From Gnetum montanum (lineage: Eukaryota > Streptophyta > Gnetopsida > Gnetales > Gnetaceae): a stretch of DNA of 56,727 nt. Under the pieces are notes generated by a model. The model was not told the origin of the DNA. It did no database searches and saw nothing but the letters and a program-made list of their open reading frames with translations. Location of the stretch: assembly GCA_015680685.1 (NCBI GenBank), contig MNCI01005867.1, positions 847,253 through 903,979 of the forward strand, given 5' to 3'. Position numbers and translations under genes: made by a program. Numbering within the stretch: the stretch's first letter is position 1; each line of letters starts with the position of its first letter. Of this stretch, positions 54,790 to 56,727 are shown piece by piece.

Positions 54790-55140
54790 AACTAGCCTAA
54801 GTGTAATAAGCAGCCGATTCCTTGACTATCCGTACACACCCGTAGGTGCTCGTAGCCAAGTCATACTTATCCCACGTTCTAGGAGATAAGGGTGAGAGAA
54901 CCTAACTAGCCTAAGTGTGATGAGCAGCCGATTCCTTGACTAGCCATACACACTGGGACTACCATTAGGATTACCAAGCATAGATCCTAGAATACGCTAC
55001 TGGGTTACCAAGTAGTCACAATGCTTGTAATCAAGTCGTACTCATACCGCATGCGACGAGCAGCCGATTCCTTGACTAGCCGTACATATCCTTAGATGTT
55101 CGTAATCAAGTCATACTCGTACCACATTCTAGGAAAGCAA
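54790..55140. repeat. Repeat cluster inside the E5 LTR
   Basis: GCAGCCGATTCCTTGACTA occurs near 54811, 54925 and 55058, each followed by a TACACAC/TACATATC-like piece and separated by variants of AATCAAGTCRTACTCRTACC. Spacing is about 114 and 133 bp. Absent from all other LTRs here. Confidence 0.8.
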
Positions 55141-55372
55141 TAAATAATAATAAATAAAATCCTATCCATGCACTGCAAGGTTTATCCAATCAAGTTCATC
55201 TTTATTGCCATACACAACTTGTGTTCAGGTACAATGTTGCTCGAATAAAGAGCTGTTCACTCTAGGACTCCTACTGCAAGCACATGGGAAATTAATCTAA
55301 CTCTAGAGTGATCAAACTACCAGAGCTTTGCTACTTCTAGCTAGGATGGGAAATGAGGGGAGTGTCGCCTCT

Positions 55373-55380
55373 TATTTATA
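55373..55380 (-). promoter_or_regulatory. E5 LTR TATA box
   Basis: TATAAATA on the minus strand, next to AGAGGCGACACTCCC. Confidence 0.72.
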
Positions 55381-55515
55381 GATTTGGCGACAGACCGCGA
55401 TATCGCATATGCGATATTGCAGGGGACGATGCGATATTGCGGCAGCTGCGATATCGCAGGGGACAACGCGATATCACAACACGATATCACAGCTTGTGCA
55501 TATCGCGTCTCATCA

Positions 55516-55524
55516 TACCCCCAT
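55516..55524 (-). promoter_or_regulatory. E5 3' polypurine tract
   Basis: ATGGGGGTA on the minus strand, directly at the LTR; identical to E2 and E3. Confidence 0.85.
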
Positions 55525-56727
55525 GACTAAATGAAAACTCGTCCTCAAGTTCTTTACAATAATATCGGGAAGGTATGGAATTATTTAGGGGAATGGAACT
55601 AATGGGATGACATGTGAACGGATCATTATTACAAGACTTGATAAAACTGGTGTTCATGACAACAAAGGTGAATACCTTATTACAGTGACATCAGGCCTTT
55701 ATTGGCAGCTTGTAAGAAAGAGAGAGATAGAAAGAAGTGTTGCTGCTGCCAATGCCAAGATTGCACTTTTCGTTGTCCATCCATAAGCGCACCATCGATC
55801 TTGCTCCTTGCATAGCTGCTTTAGCACTGCTCCATTCCAAATGTTTGCTCCAACTTCAGATCTAATCTGTTGTTTGCATGATCACCATCTGCACACACAA
55901 CACAATCATATATTAGCAAGTGTAAATGAATCATCATGTAATTAATACCTTGCTTCGGTGTAAGTCCATTGGCTAGGTTGTGGTATGGCTGATATGGACT
56001 TGGGAAGATGTTACTGATGACTACCAAAGGTATAGGGGTTAGGAAGAAGATCAAAATATTTCGAGGCTAGGAGAAAATCAAAAAAGCTGGCCCCGTACCC
56101 CCATGACTAATTGCAAACCTTCGGTAGTGTTAGAATGAAGAAGGGAAAGGAGTAAGAAAGATAGATAAAAAGGGACAATTGAAAACATCAGTGAAATGGA
56201 TGTCAAGATGGGAATGAACAAAATAATAATTAATTGCAAAATGTTAAGGAAAAGAAGTTAACGAATGCACCAAATACGAATGTTAGTGGGTCCTCCCCAA
56301 AGCAGGCGCATGCCGTTAATGCCCTGACAGACCCACATTCAAAGAGTCCGTAGGCTCTGGGAATGTCTTNAAATTTTATTTCGTCTAAGGGGTGTGCTTT
56401 GAATTCTCACTTTCTTCCTTTTCTCTTCTTCTTCTTTTTTTTTTGTTTTGTGTTTTTATCGTGAGAACCACACCATGCAAAGACTTCTTATTTTTATTGT
56501 CTCAGCTTCTGATAATTGGGTAACATTGGAATGGTAAGAAAACTCAAGAAGAAACATCTAAGCACCCAAGAGAATGACCAACACAAAAGCATCAAGTTCC
56601 CTTGAAGTCACACCCTTTGCAATCCTTGAGTCCTTTCTTAGTTGAGAAATACCCAATCATCGATTTGTTAAAGTTCTTATTAGAAGGGAACTGTACATTT
56701 CCAAGCCAAGAGAAACCATAGAAATTG
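55525..56727 (-). other. E5 3' noncoding region
   Basis: Holds a second polypurine motif ATGGGGGTA (56104-56096), the GGGAGGACCCACTAACATTC block (near 56280-56298) and the hairpin (56391-56474). It carries a single N at 56370, across which about 400 bp present in E1 are missing. No gene is seen. Confidence 0.72.
56391..56474 (-). other. Conserved 3' noncoding hairpin, E5 copy
   Basis: Outer arms GGTGTG (56391-56396) and CACACC (56469-56474), inner arms TTCTCAC (56404-56410) and GTGAGAA (56461-56467), long T-rich loop on the plus strand. Confidence 0.72.

Larger units (their letters stand above)
54383..55515 (-). repeat. E5 3' LTR, expanded U5
   Basis: 1133 bp, about 300 bp longer than its relatives. 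TGATGAGACGCG start (minus strand), CCACTTATCA end. The extra length (about 54790-55140) contains three copies of GAGCAGCCGATTCCTTGACT. U3 (55390-55515) has at least four GATATC palindromes. TATA box 55373-55380. R hairpin arms 55244-55252 and 55198-55206, with one mismatch at the end. Confidence 0.88.
54383..56727 (-). mobile_element. E5: family A element inserted in the E6 LTR, 3' part
   Basis: Minus-strand element: the 3' LTR (54383-55515) is at the left, then a polypurine tract and 1.2 kb of the 3' noncoding region, which runs off the right edge. Gag and any other genes are outside the window. The left flank is ATAAT (54378-54382). A single N at 56370 marks lost sequence. Confidence 0.88.

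Overview
The window looks like nuclear DNA of a land plant with a large, repeat-rich genome, most likely a seed plant. It holds several Ty3/gypsy LTR retrotransposons of the Athila/Tat type. Their primer-binding sites fit plant tRNA-Asp (TGGCGCCGTTGCCGGGGA and decayed forms), and their LTRs carry a TATA box and an AATAAA signal. There is also a decayed LINE. I see no intact cellular gene, tRNA, rRNA or CRISPR array. Every long reading frame is broken by stops or frameshifts. The species cannot be told from this sequence.

Layout, left to right. 1-5571: 5' part of a minus-strand gag-protease element (E1). 5572-6970: AT-rich spacer. 6975-7335: degenerate minisatellite. 7340-11660: decayed plus-strand LINE. 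11826-12430: PBS and gag 5' fragment (E9). 12431-13640: spacer with a diverged duplication. 13827-14471, 21561-21713 and 28615-28846: one older coding-like sequence split by two insertions, E2 (14472-21560, TSD GTAAT) and E3 (21714-28614). Both are plus-strand gag-protease elements without RT, RNase H or integrase. 29419-34595: E8, a plus-strand gag element of a second LTR family. 34596-54382: E6, a long minus-strand element of that second family with gag, PR, RT, RNase H, IN and an extra 3' ORF of about 2.8 kb. E6 is interrupted by E4 (39453-46384, plus strand), which keeps pol but has lost most of gag and PR. 54383-56727: E5, a minus-strand element inserted into the 5' LTR of E6 and running off the right edge.

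Inferred insertion order: E8, then E6 into E8, then E4 and E5 into E6. E2 and E3 entered the older coding-like sequence separately. E1-E5 share one LTR family (A), whose U3 is full of GATATC palindromes. E6 and E8 form family B. E1-E3 lack the enzymes for transposition and E4 lacks gag and PR, so movement of the gag-only forms presumably depended on complete relatives supplying enzymes in trans.

The strongest non-standard signals are: (i) a hairpin in the 3' noncoding region whose stem changes on both sides together between elements; (ii) a second hairpin in the LTR that encloses or contains the AATAAA signal, also with paired changes; (iii) the extra coiled-coil-rich ORF of E6; (iv) a repeated polypurine motif; (v) a one-residue-short zinc knuckle in gag. 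Coordinates of LTR ends are read by eye from TGATG...CATCA termini; ends of decayed coding regions are approximate.
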